Assembly (NCBI GenBank): GCA_964036155.1
Contig: OZ038422.1
Coordinates: forward strand, 17,197,201-17,261,200
DNA length: 64,000 bases
DNA from: Diploscapter coronatus
Taxonomy: Eukaryota > Nematoda > Chromadorea > Rhabditida > Rhabditidae
Reading direction: 5' to 3'
A program made the position numbers and the translations under genes. The first letter of the stretch is position 1; every line of letters begins with the position of its first letter. Below the pieces are notes generated by a model. That model saw only the letters and a list, made by a program, of their open reading frames with translations. It did not search any database and was not told where the DNA came from. Positions 1 to 15,015 of the stretch are shown here, in pieces.

Positions 1-3287
<3,287 letters not shown>

Positions 3288-4179
3288 CAGAGATGAGAAT
3301 TAGGGAATGTCTGATTGACTGACTGGTTAGGTAAGAAAATTAGGGTACTTGGAAGAGGAAAAGGGATTGATCGACAATAGATAATGTGAATGAGGTGAGT
3401 GAGAATGAACAATGAACCAGGCAGAGAGAAGAAAACAATATCATGAGATGGAAGATAAGTGCAAAACAAAGGACAAAAGGACCGTTTCAATGAAATTCAC
3501 CAAGTGATCCGAGACGTTCATCGACTAATTGGTACTTGATTAAGAGTGTATGATAATGATCTCATGATTTCTAATGTTTGCATTATTCCGAGTAGCTAAA
3601 CCATTTCATACTGCACTTTTAAATATAAGCATTCATATTTCAATCTCAACTATCACAGATTTTCACGCCTTTCCCAATCTTTGAAGCTTACAATTGTTTA
3701 GATTAGGAAATTTCTATTTTCCCTCGATAGATACCAAAATATTTAGCCTGTTCAGAATATTGTAGGATGAACTTTTATTTGAAAATTTCATTAAGAAGTT
3801 GTATGTCTCAGAGACATTATCATACAAATATCAGTTCGAGTTCAGGCTACAGAGAGAGGAGATAGCATCCAGAGAATGGAAAAAGAGCTGATTCTAAATT
3901 TTAGTATTAACTAAGAAAGGCAAATGATACCGTGACTACAGAAGTTGACGGAAAAACGATAATTTTTTTCATAAATAAAGAGGAGCAGAAATATTTGGAT
4001 GTCAGAAGTTTAGCAGGTTTTCTTCAAGTAATATATAAAATTGTGTGATTTTTTTACAACGAAATTTCTGATACTCGAATTTCTGATTATATGATAAGCA
4101 TCAGTAATTGAATGATTCGTGTAAATCTCGAGAAGGGGATAGTCTGACTGACGACTTGTTCTTTCTGCTGGGTTCCTAG
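3288..4179. other. Intergenic, no gene seen
   Basis: This AT-rich spacer lies between the GARS-AIRS start and the stop codon of the next minus-strand gene. No exon with matching splice signals was found. A short pyrimidine-rich ORF near 3287-3490 on the minus strand has no coding character. The stretch presumably holds the GARS-AIRS promoter and the 3' UTR of the BIR-type gene. Confidence 0.6.
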
Positions 4180-5561
4180 CTACATTTTAAACTCTTTAAT
4201 CGTTCGCTTCAGTTCCTCGACGTCCATTTTGAATTTGTCCACCTTGTCTTGATTTTGGATTCGCTGAAAATCATAGAAAGGAGAAAATATTTATTTTAGA
4301 AAACTGATTTTTGTTTTAATATTCCTCAACTTTCATAAAATATAAGAGATCAAATCAATAAACGTTTCAGTAAATTGTAAAACAAATCTTTTCTATAATA
4401 TGGTATTATCTTCTTTATGAAAACGATAATACTTTTTAATGGGTGTATGTCACTACGCACCAAAATAGTTAAATTCGAGTATTTCCGCACAGAAATGTCT
4501 TGAATCTAATTTTCTATAGAAAAATTATTCTAACAATTATGCCGAGAGTAACTGGAACAATTTTCAGCATCAAGCTAGGGATAGCAAGTTCATTCAAAAT
4601 GTGCTAGTGAAGATTCGAAGGAATGTTCAACTAATTCGAGACATAAATAACAAAATCTCATACATTCATTTATCTTGAATTTACACCCATACTTTCGACC
4701 CTGCCCTACCCTTGACCACTCACCCCTATCCTATCTCTATCTCATCATATCCTAAAAGTCCGATTATAGTCTACAACTTTTCCACATAGTGGTGGTTTGA
4801 TACAAACAACTGTACAATGCTTGAAATGTTTCTAGCTTGTGACAGAATAAAGTTTAGTACCATGCATATGATTTCTCTTTATGGAGCTATTATTTTGGTG
4901 CGCAGTGACCGTCCCCGCTTTTTAATCAAAGACAAATTCGATCATTTCAGCAGCAATAAAGTCAGCCTTCAGACTGAGGTAGCCCTCGAGTTTCCAGTCG
5001 ACTTCCTTCTCCTGGCTCAGCTTCAGAAACGGATAAAACTTCACGAGTTTCTCATGTTCAACCTTGAAAATTACTACTCAAAAATCTTGTCTTGTTCATT
5101 TTAAAATCAATACCATGGATTGTCCGAAGGTTCGAAGAACAGCTCGATTCCGCGGAATACGCAGTGGGCACAGTTGTAGTGGTCTGGGGTGGCGTTTCGA
5201 GATGAAACCTGCCTTTGCCAGCTGAATAATCAAATTTGAAATCAGGAATGTTTTCAATCAAAATTGAAGAGTGTTGAGAAAACGGCTCATTGTGATTAAC
5301 ACTCTTTTACTATTCTCAATTTTTTGCTTGTATTTTTCTTTCCGACTTCTGAGAAATAGTATGAAAAAACTAAAAAGAAATATAAACTACTTGGGTCAGA
5401 GAAGACTAATATTTATGGAAACTGATCTCCTTGGACGTGCACTTTGCCGTTCTATCCTCGTCGAAGATCCACTTTCTGAGCGTAATGGTTCTGTCGCATA
5501 GAAGAGGCGATTCTGCTGAGCTTCGGACAGAGACATGTCGATGAGCAGCTCGCTGCGACAT
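4180..5561 (-). CDS. bir-1: Survivin/BIR-1-like gene with a broken BIR reading frame
   Basis: Survivin-type proteins sit in the chromosomal passenger complex with INCENP and Aurora B and act in mitosis and cytokinesis. Four minus-strand segments were read: 5423-5561 (from ATG), 5114-5221, 4934-5062 and 4180-4263. Segment 1 gives DRTITLRKWIFDEDRTAKCT, which matches the start of a BIR. Segment 2 gives NCAHCVFRGIELFF and SDNPW, the zinc-knuckle half. Segment 3 gives EHEKLVKFYPFLKL. Segment 4 is a charged helix, KVDKFKMDVEELKRT, like the survivin C-terminal helix. Problems: the zinc-knuckle frame agrees with neither flanking GT-AG junction, and a BIR-like LAKAGF lies in another frame of the same exon. 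The fourth zinc ligand, normally Cys seven residues after the EH histidine, is Tyr. It could be a decaying copy, a functional but diverged gene, or an assembly with one-base errors. Family assignment is firm; functionality is not. Confidence 0.7.
4441..4918. mobile_element. MITE-like element with terminal inverted repeats in the BIR gene intron
   Basis: Imperfect terminal inverted repeats of about 28-30 bp bound a 478-bp stretch. The left end at 4441-4467 contains CACTACGCACCAAAATAG. The right end at 4887-4918, read on the minus strand, contains CACTGCGCACCAAAATAATA. There is no transposase-like ORF inside. The right end stops about 15 bp short of the exon at 4934-5062, so the element forms most of the intron. 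It resembles a non-autonomous DNA transposon; family and target duplication were not established. Confidence 0.55.
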
Positions 5562-8027
5562 TTCCGATGAGAACTGCAAATTAAACATTTTTTAAAACTA
5601 AATGAAAAATACGAATACTTTATTTTTTGAAAGAAAAAAAAACAGTTCTAAATTGTAATAGTAGTCAAGAGAATGAGACAGATAGGTAGAAGCTGCAAGG
5701 GCGCTGAGTATTTGACAGACTCAAGAAGAATGAAGTACAAAGTTTGGAGAAGCTTGTGTGACCACATCACAAGTAGCTAGTTCGAATTGAAAGGTGCTGA
5801 CGTGGGTTTCAGGTAAAAAAATCATTTTAAAAATTCTGAAAAAATGAACAAAATCGATTTAAAAATAAAAAAGACGCGAAAATGAACAAATACTTTGCAA
5901 GAAATGACCCTCTGAAAATGCTACTCGTGTTTGTCGCAGAAGTGAGTGCCATTTTTAGATCGAATGGCGTTCCCAAATATTCAAAGAAATGTTTTTTTTT
6001 GCAATTTGTCACTTGCAAAATTGATATTTCTTTTCTTGTTCGTTTTTGACGGTCGTTTCGATATTTTTTCTTCGAAATTTCCAAAATTTCAGTTTAGTTT
6101 GCCAGAATCTATATACTGCAATGTTGCTCTACCCCGTTCGATCGCACCCACTTCGTGGATCTTATTTTGTGCAAAAAAATCATCGATAAATGTGAGCGAG
6201 TTCAAAATACCTTCAAAGAATATCTTCCTTCTGTAAATTTAGAAGAAAATCGCGAGGATTTCAATGTAGTTTATGCTTGAGGTTTGAAAAGTCACTAGAA
6301 ATTATTGGACAATTTTCAGGCTGATTGTCAACACTTGTAAGCGATGGCTTGTCAATAATTTTCCATGCTTTTTCACATGCAAAGTGCGTCAAATTCGTGA
6401 ATTATTTTCCCGTTTTTTAAAATTTCATTATTTTTACTGCTACGCTGGAATCTTCGATCATATAATGCTATGACTTTCTTTGCCATGTTCTAAATTCATT
6501 CCATGAATCTCTAATTTCAATTAGCTGCGAATTAATTTACCGTAGTATGCGCTTAGCTAGTGTTTTCGAATATACAAGTCTTTGCCGCATATTTCCGAGC
6601 TTTGATCTTCTAACTTCACGCGCGATTATACGGCTAGGGAGTGACTTCTCAACTTTGCATTCAATTGTAGTCTCTTAGAATCTGGAGAAAAATACTTTTT
6701 GCAAAACAGTATTATGAATTTGAAATTAGTCCAGATGAATGAGATTTTTCTGAGTTGGTACATTTTGACTACAATTGAATGAATGGGGGAGTCATGGTGA
6801 CATCAGCACTAGTGTTGAAATGCAAACTACATGAGCAATACCTCGAAATTCTGCTGCGTTTTTGCAAAGCACCCATTTCTCTCGCTCATAGCAAGAATAA
6901 ATTTTCCAAATCACATATCAGCAACATTTTAACGTTATTGCATTTTGCATGCTCGGTTCGATTATCATAAAACACGATTAAATCAACGAACAAATTACTG
7001 CCGAGCTCCAAATTTTGCAAAATTCAGCCAAATTATTGTGAAAATAGTCATATTTTCTTGAAAACGATTTGAAACAAGTCCCAATTCTAGGAGTGATTGA
7101 AAGGAATACAATTTTCAACATATTTGTTAGATTTTGCTATTATTTCGCATATGCAGATATCTAAGCGTATTTTTCATAGCAATGTTTGCCATATTTCATG
7201 GATTGTCATCTTTAAGATCTGAAAGTGAATTTGCGAACGAATCCAGCAATTCCTTCCTAAAATTTGAAATATTTGCGAAAAACTGAAAACGTACGTTGCT
7301 TGCAATGTTCTTGTTCTATAGACCTCGCCAATAAGTTTGATGCTGATCTCTTCTGTCTTCTCTGCCGCACACTCTCTCCCCTTTCCTCTGTCTGAAATTT
7401 TTCTCTCTCCACACATTGGTTTCTCCCTCTCGTTCTCTCTGTATCTCTTGATTTTACCTTCTTATTCTTGACTTCGTATTTATTATTTCCACCTGATTGC
7501 AACAGTTCATGAAGATCTTGCTTAGATTTTTGTTCTGGTCGATTTATTCAGCTCACATTTCATTGCGTTTTCATTTTATTCAAAGGTTTCATCAACTCTA
7601 CAGTGTATTTTCTACCCAGTACAACCATCCATCTACTCCCCATACTTCTCATTCTGTATCCTCTCTGCTGTAGTCTTCCTGTCCTTCTGTCTTCCACCCT
7701 GAATTTGGGTGTTTCTCTTCTCCATTCCGCATTCAGTTAGTCAGTTCTCAGTTCTCTAGAATGTTGCTGATCTTTCAGTTTGTGTCTGCAGTCTCTGTCC
7801 TTCCCTTCCCCTTTCCTCCCTCTTCCCATTTCTCTCTTCCCTTCTTCCCTTCCCTTTTCCCCAGTCTCATTCCATTTACCATCATCATTTGGCCACTCTT
7901 AGCAACGTACGTAGATGTTCTGAGCCGTGTGCCTTTGTGTCTTCGTTGCTTTTGGCCTTCGTTCCGGAATTCAAAAGATCACCGCACAGAGTAGAGCAGA
8001 TTCAGGCAGAGCGACAGAGGACAAGAC
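5562..8027. other. Divergent intergenic region
   Basis: This 2.5-kb spacer lies between the minus-strand BIR-type gene and plus-strand receptor A, so both promoters probably lie here. It is AT-rich up to about 7300. From 7370 to about 7900 the plus strand becomes strongly pyrimidine-rich. No exon with consistent splice signals was found. Confidence 0.55.
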
Positions 8028-11000
8028 ATGAACGAGTAAGTACATCTCTATCTCTAAAATCCTCGATCTATTTTCGTAGAGATCAACAGCGATAGAATAT
8101 TGCGAAAGAATAGCTAACAGTTCGAAAAACTCGTATTACTTCATCACGTTTCCCGTTTTCGAAATTACCAATTTGAAACCCTATGACAATAAGCGTGCAT
8201 AAAAAACTTTCATCGAGTGTTATAATGCGCGTAATTTAAATAAGCCATACCAGAGGAAATACTAACTAAACTCTTCATGCAATCACTTTACCTTTTTTGT
8301 TTAATTTTCCCGTAAGACCTAATTAAGTCTTTATTTACTTTTTACTATTGATTTAAAAGTGTAGAAGGAAATAGGATAAAAATTAAATAGAAACTTTCTG
8401 GACTTTTTTTTTTTTCTTTTGATATTTTTGCTAATCTCGAATGGATTGGTAAAACTAAAATTTATATTTATTTTATTAAGATTTCTCATCAATATTTTTT
8501 TTCCATAACTTCATTATGTATGTTTTCATTTTTATTTTACACTAGATATTCTTTTCTAAAAGAAAATTCCTTTTTTAAAAGTTAGAATTATAAATTGTTG
8601 TTAGATTTCTCCTAAATTTTGAAGCCTTTAGCGCTATCCTACAGTGACGACTGTCGCCTTCTCTTTCCCTGGGTTGTCTTCATTCCCATCTCCTTCATCT
8701 TCTTTGAAGATTCTGCATCATCTTCTCTCTCGCACTCCCATCCCATCTCCAATTCCCTGTCTTTTCCCGTTACGGTATCATCTTGTCAGTCAGTTTGTTG
8801 CCTCGCCCCTGCCCCTTTTCATCAGCCCCGTCCCTGATCATCAGCATTTCTCAGCGCTAACCGAGTAAATTTCGCTGTAACAAACTTGCACACAGTCTGC
8901 AAAAAGTCGATTTGACGTAGCGTAAACACCACGAGAATCGTAGATTCGCTTTGCAACCAGCAAAAATATCGCAGTTTCTCAAATTTCTCCAAAATTCGAT
9001 AAATATTTACAAAAATGACCAAAGTTTTATGCGAAATGGTTTGACATTTAGCATCATGTTATCGTTGTTTTTCCAACCTAAAGAATTCGCAAAATGACGA
9101 TAAGAAAGGACTGTGTACCTGGCTGTTTCTCTTATCAAGGGTCTATCAAATCATAAGTGAAGTAAGGGTGCAAAAATTTGAATTTTCAGTCCGATCAAAC
9201 GCGAATTAATCCGGACATTCGATAAGCCCTGCTCGATCTGTCGAGGAGCTGCTACCGGCTATCACTATGTTAAGTCATCATTCTTATCTGTCGAGCAATT
9301 TATTCCTGATTTCAAATCAAATAGAAACTACGCTGAAACAGTCCATGATGCCATTACATTGATAAGCACTCGAAGCACTGCTCTTTTGCTTTATTTTCGA
9401 ATAACCCAACATCGAGAACGAAATGAGAATTAAATAGAACAAAATGAAGCAGAAACTCGTCAGAAAAAGAAGGAAAAGGGAGCAATTACTTCAACTTTTC
9501 CGCTGAAATTTGATCGCCGAAACGAGAGAACTATGACATGTCAACAAAAAATCAACCTTCTCTATTTGAGTTTACTGTAGTTATTGCAGAAACCCCTTCG
9601 TGCAACGGATGCAAAACGTATGTTTGAATTTTCTTCTTCATATTTCTGAGTCGGTTTTTCCTAAATTCCTACTCAAAAATATATAAGAACAGATTTTTGT
9701 ACACCCAAAATAATTTATTCCTTAGGTTCTTTCGGCGCTCAGTCTTGTCCGGAAAAATCTATAAGTGTATCAAAGGAGACATGAACTGTCTGAATTTGCA
9801 GAATGGGCAAAAATGTACGTTTTTTTTGAGAATTAGAAGAACTATCTTATAAAATTATCGATCTTCTAAACCCATAGGAACAATTCACGCTTTGACACAG
9901 ATTTTATCGCCCTGTAAATTTGCTATTTTCAGTTCTACAGCGTATAAAATGCCGTGCTTGTCGGTTGGAAAAATGCATATCACAAGGAATGAATCCACAC
10001 TGTAAGAGGAACGAAATTGTGTTGATAGCAAATTGACAGGGAAGGGAGCGGGGGGCTACAAAGTCGAATGAGAGATAGTAAGTAGAAAATGAACTAGAAA
10101 CACCAATGAAAAACAGAAAGTAGAAAATAAGGAGAGATCAGGAATAACAGGGTGGAATTGACAAATAGTTATAAACCATAGAACTGGGCCAAATTACAAG
10201 GACAAGAAAAGGGAAGAGGAAAAGAACAGGGACATTTGCAAATGAATAGTAATTATGTATATTCAGCTGTGACTTGTGCAGCAACAACGTCGAGCAACGA
10301 AAAAAGCCCCACACCATCAGTAGGAAGCTCTCATACACCTGTAAGATCATAATGATGATAACCTGTAGCATTCGAAGTTCTAGTTTCTTGGGGGGTTTTT
10401 TTTTTTTTTTCTATTATCTAATTTTCGATTTTGATCAACAATTTCGAACATTTCTGATGACGAATTCTACAATTACGGGATACATTCAGACCCAATCAGA
10501 TCAGCCTCAACCCTGTCCTTCAACTTCCTCTGCCCCTTTGTCTCAGGATCTCTGGCTCTCATCCGCTCTCGAACTCGTCAAAATATGTGATTTCTATGAA
10601 CGCATACTACAAGCTAGGTAATTAACTCCTATGACAATTTTAGTATTTTATTTTTGCACTTTTGAAAATTTCGAATCATTACTTCATTTCATATTTTAAG
10701 GCGATTTATCGAATAGTATGCAAATATATTATATGCAAAAATAATTTATGCGCGATAGATGAAGTCATTTCACTATCGACAGGAGATGAACATATTGATC
10801 CTCTCATCGTTGATACCTTATCTATAAAAATATCATAGCCTTTCAAGACTTTACAATAATCCCTTATCTCCGTGATTAGATAATGATTTATCCGTTTTCA
10901 GACATATTCCCATAAACCCTTACGCATTCGATCTCAACATCGACTCTTTCCTTCAGAAACCATCTCTCTTGTTACAAATCGATTCCAATACCGTAAGACT

Positions 11001-13319
11001 TTCATGCATTTACTATAAAAATGACATAGCGCATCGAAAATCTAGAAAAAGTATTAGAGAAATCAACCATCTTCATATAAGCCTATAATTAAGGTCTCAT
11101 TATTACCCGCCTTAGTAGTTCTACCTCAATTACGACGGTGGTCCGAGATGTTTGCACTCGATATTTTCCTAATAGCTGAGTATGCAAAGCTTCTCGACCA
11201 TTTCAAGATTCTTATACCTAATGACCAGGTTCGATAAAATAATTATAAGTATTTTTACATTAATTAAATTCAGAAAAGTTTATTATTATGTAGTGCTTTT
11301 GCAATGGTAGTGGCGATGCAGGCATTCGACTCGTTCCATCGCGGTTGTGATTCAATAACACTACCGGACGGGGTTTCTCCCATTCTACTTCTACCTCAAT
11401 TTAACAAGCTGTAAGTTAATGCCGATTTTTTGAATATATTTTTCATTTTACTTACAATTGATACGCTTATTACGACTAGTAATATTGTAATGAATTTTAT
11501 TCGCATAGACATCTTTCATCCATCTAACATCTAGTTTATCGTGATCTTAAATATTTTGGTTGGAAACTTTATCCCAGCTATAATATTTCAATACCGTAAA
11601 TATTTTTTTTAAAAACTTTACATGTAAAGATCAGCACCATATGTATTCAATTGCATTAGCGATGCGCTAAATGTCCTCCTAAAACACTGAAAATGACGAA
11701 GATCTCGACCATTTTTCAAATCTATTGAACAATCAAATTGGGGATAGTTGAACTCTGATGCATCTTGAAGGACAATTGCTAATTTCTGCTAATTTTAATT
11801 CCTATTATTTCTGCTCTGAGATTAAAAATGATGACTTTCATTAGTTTTTAATTAACTAATTATGAACTCGTACCCAAATTATTATACCTTATATTATTAG
11901 AGTGTTCAAATATTTATCTTTCATGAGTAGTTTGACGAAATTGTTCAGCTTAAAAACTATAACTCGATCTCTGCATCGATTTATTCCTGTGTAATAATTT
12001 TGAAGAGGGAAATTTTTCGCAGATAATATCTAATTGAATATTATAAATCGTTCTAACTTATACCTGATTTCCTCTCGAGTACTATATTCGAAATATCTAA
12101 ATATTCTACGATTTTGAACTAAATATCTTCATCAACTATCAGATTTGCGTAATTTACTGTTTACATTCCAGAGGTGTGCTAAGTCGGTATCATCGAGAAG
12201 TTTTCGTTGAAATTCTGGCTCCTTTGAAACGAGAACTTGTCGATAAGCAAGAAGCTGCTCTATTATTGCCCATGATGTTATTTCAAAATGGTATTCATTT
12301 CTGATTTCACTAAATTTTTATCATTTATTTCAGTAGCCTTTAATCTTAGTCCATGCGCATCACAAGCCTGTGTACCTCTCGCGTCGTCTTACTATATGAA
12401 ATTGTTGTTTGTTTATTTGCGTCAGAAAACAGGTACATATAATTTGATGGAACAGTTATTTTATCTCATAATTCATTGCAGATGCTCAAACAGCCTCAAG
12501 TCGATTTGCCTCTCTCATTTCAATAATGCACCATTTTTTCGCCACTGCAAAGAAGAACTGTAAGACTTGTGATATAATTAGAAAAATGACTGGCAATGAG
12601 GTGCACAGATCGGAATCCACAGATCTCGATGAAACCTTCCGAATAGAGGTTTTCGATGGCGAGGATCACGGTGGTAAAGTCAAAACTCGTCAAATTGGAA
12701 TCCAGAAGCAGGAAATTGGCGAAATTCCTCTATTCTTCATTTGTATTCACAAATGTGTAAATTTGCATACATCTTTGACAAGCGAATTTGCTTATATCTT
12801 ACACAAAGTACGAGTGAAATACGCCTTAAGATTCCCTGGTTTCTGGTTCCTGTTCAGTACTCTTTGACTTCACCATCGTCATCCCCGTCATCGAAACCCT
12901 GTTTGGCAAAAGTTTCATCAAGGTCTGTAAATTCCGATCCTGTGAATTGGGGTGATATGAGTGATAATGATAAGAAAGAATCGATTGAACTTCGCTGAAA
13001 AGGAGCGTACCTGATCATCGAGGAATCAACACAAACAGACTGAAATTCATTTGAACTGCAATCTCTCAATCTTTTCTTTCAAAATCATAGCACTACATTT
13101 GCTGATTCGAAAGGCCAAATTGACTGGTAGGAATGAAGGAATTTAGGTCTGCATATGCTGTCGGAGAACGGAAACTTGTCCAAAGTGCAGGACGATCTCA
13201 TCACGCAAGTGATTCTTGGGCATCTTCCGCAGGAATTGGACTTTTATGGGAGGGATTCGAGACAGCAACAGACTGTATCCTTGTCACTCCCATTGCAACT
13301 ACCTGTCAGAACATTGTGA
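8028..13319 (+). CDS. Nuclear hormone receptor A, with a suspect splice donor in the zinc-finger domain
   Basis: Nuclear ligand-type transcription factor with a C4 zinc-finger DNA-binding domain and a divergent ligand-binding domain. Exons: 8028-8035, 9190-9268, 9590-9617, 9726-9814, 9933-10001, 10267-10340, 10490-10617, 10902-10992, 11094-11228, 11274-11410, 12172-12290, 12334-12432, 12482-12559 and 13147-13319 (TGA), about 435 residues. The DNA-binding domain reads CSICRGAATGYHY, CNGCKTFFRR and CRACRLEKC. All junctions agree in phase except 9268/9590, where one base is missing: a canonical product would need TATG|GT but the sequence is TATGTTAAG. The second finger is also odd, with six residues between its first two cysteines (usually five) and fourteen before the CRAC motif (usually nine to thirteen). 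The LBD includes LPQLRRWSEMFALDIFLIAE and ends LPVRTL. The 8-nt first exon rests only on phase and the ATG. The gene may be functional with a rare donor, mis-assembled, or decaying. Confidence 0.85.
12597..12943. repeat. Inverted duplication of a coding-like segment in the last intron of receptor A
   Basis: Plus-strand 12597-12690 and the minus strand of about 12850-12943 are clearly similar over about 90 nt. Many differences fall at codon third positions. Both arms read as related acidic peptides: TDLDETF then FDGEDHGGKVK in the left arm, and TDLDETF then FDDGDDDGEVK in the right arm. The spacer is about 160 bp. The source gene is not in this window. Confidence 0.75.
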
Positions 13320-15015
13320 ATCAGATTAATCCCTGGGTATTCTGCGATAAATATGGGTATTCTTTGTCACCTTGTATTATATCTTGTTTTGTAAAGATCG
13401 CTCATTTTTAAACCTAAACTATGGAATTTCCTGCTCATTACAAAACTTCTTACAGCTGATATTTGAGTTTTCTCATTGCCATTTAATTCTGTGATTTTTC
13501 AATAATAATTTATTCAAATTCATATCAACGACTCACGTGCATATTTGTGATCTCAGAAATGATAGAATTTTCAAGCAAATACAAATTTACCAAATGCTCT
13601 TTCAAGTAAATATATCCACAATATGCGGCAAATTTTGATTCAAATAACCACGAAAATGATCACATTTCACCGAAACATAACAGCTACGATAAATGTGTGG
13701 AAGGTAGACATGCTTTGAGAATATGCGCATATGCCTTCAAACTCAAATGAAACAATGATGAAATACTAGCTAATCGCATAATGACTAAAGACAAAACAAT
13801 CGATGAAAACACTAGAGAAAAACAGAAAATTTGACTATTTCGCGAATGAGAATCAGGACGAATGGTGAAGAAGTATTCCTTGATTATTTGTCGCATAAAA
13901 CGAGAAATGGAAAGATATGAGATAATGTTAATTTATGAAGTCAGAAATTCTTGCATATTCCTGTTTGGACTTGAAAGATCGAATTATTCAATCGTGCTTT
14001 AATCCTTAATGATAAGCGATTTGTCCGAAAATGTCTGGAATTTTGGACTACATAGTGAAATATCGATTTGTTCGATTGATGACGCGTCAATTCGTTCATT
14101 TTCAGTACATACAAAGGAGGAATTGCAGCTATGAAAATAATCGACTTCTAGAAATAATAGGCTCTATTCAATTGAATTTGATTGAATTCGAGCAGAATCA
14201 TAGAAATTTATCGAGGTTTATACACGAAAAACATTTGCATTAAATTCTCTGAACAATCGATGTCTATGGTTGGGAATTGCAGAAATTCATGTTGGAACTA
14301 AAACTAGTTTCTAAGGTAGATGGAATATTTGAGGATTTAGGATACTTACAACTGACAAAATAACCTTATTCTTTTAGTAGTTTTTATAGAAATAAATTTC
14401 TCTAGTTACACGTTCATATGTCTGACTCGATTATATTCGGGAAAATATGTGTCAAAAGCAGTTATTCGAGGGAAAATTCTAGATTAAATTTTAAAATCGT
14501 AACGTTGCTTGAAATATCTCAACTTAATTAATTTTGGTGATTTTTGAATTTCATCGCAATATTCATCTAATTCAAATTCGAATTCAGCACATGATTCAAT
14601 TAAAATGTGGTTATTGTGTTTCCATCTCAATTATTTCTAGAATTTCGTTTGCACGAATCGTTTCTGTGAGCGAGTCGAATCTCGAAAAATAGATTGTTGC
14701 CTAGAAAAGGGGAAATTGAGAGAAGCCTGCAAAGCAGATGATTTGTGGAAAGGGCATAGAAATGGGGATCGAAAGAGATAGAAGTTGGTTGCCAAGCTGC
14801 AGAACATATGAAATGACTATGAACAGGAAATTACAGAATAATGCAGAAAGGTAATGAAAGGGAGGGAAAGGATATGATTAACTTTTGTAAGGAAATGATC
14901 ACTTTAAAGTTCTGAAATGAGATTTGAATTGTAGGACATTGAATATTATCAATATTCTATGGTTTAAGGACTCGATAAACCAATAAATCATACAGTTGTT
15001 CAAATGGGGACTGCT
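13320..15015. other. Convergent intergenic region
   Basis: This 1.7-kb AT-rich spacer lies between the 3' ends of receptor A (+) and receptor B (-). It should hold both 3' UTRs. No exons or strong repeats were noticed. Confidence 0.55.
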
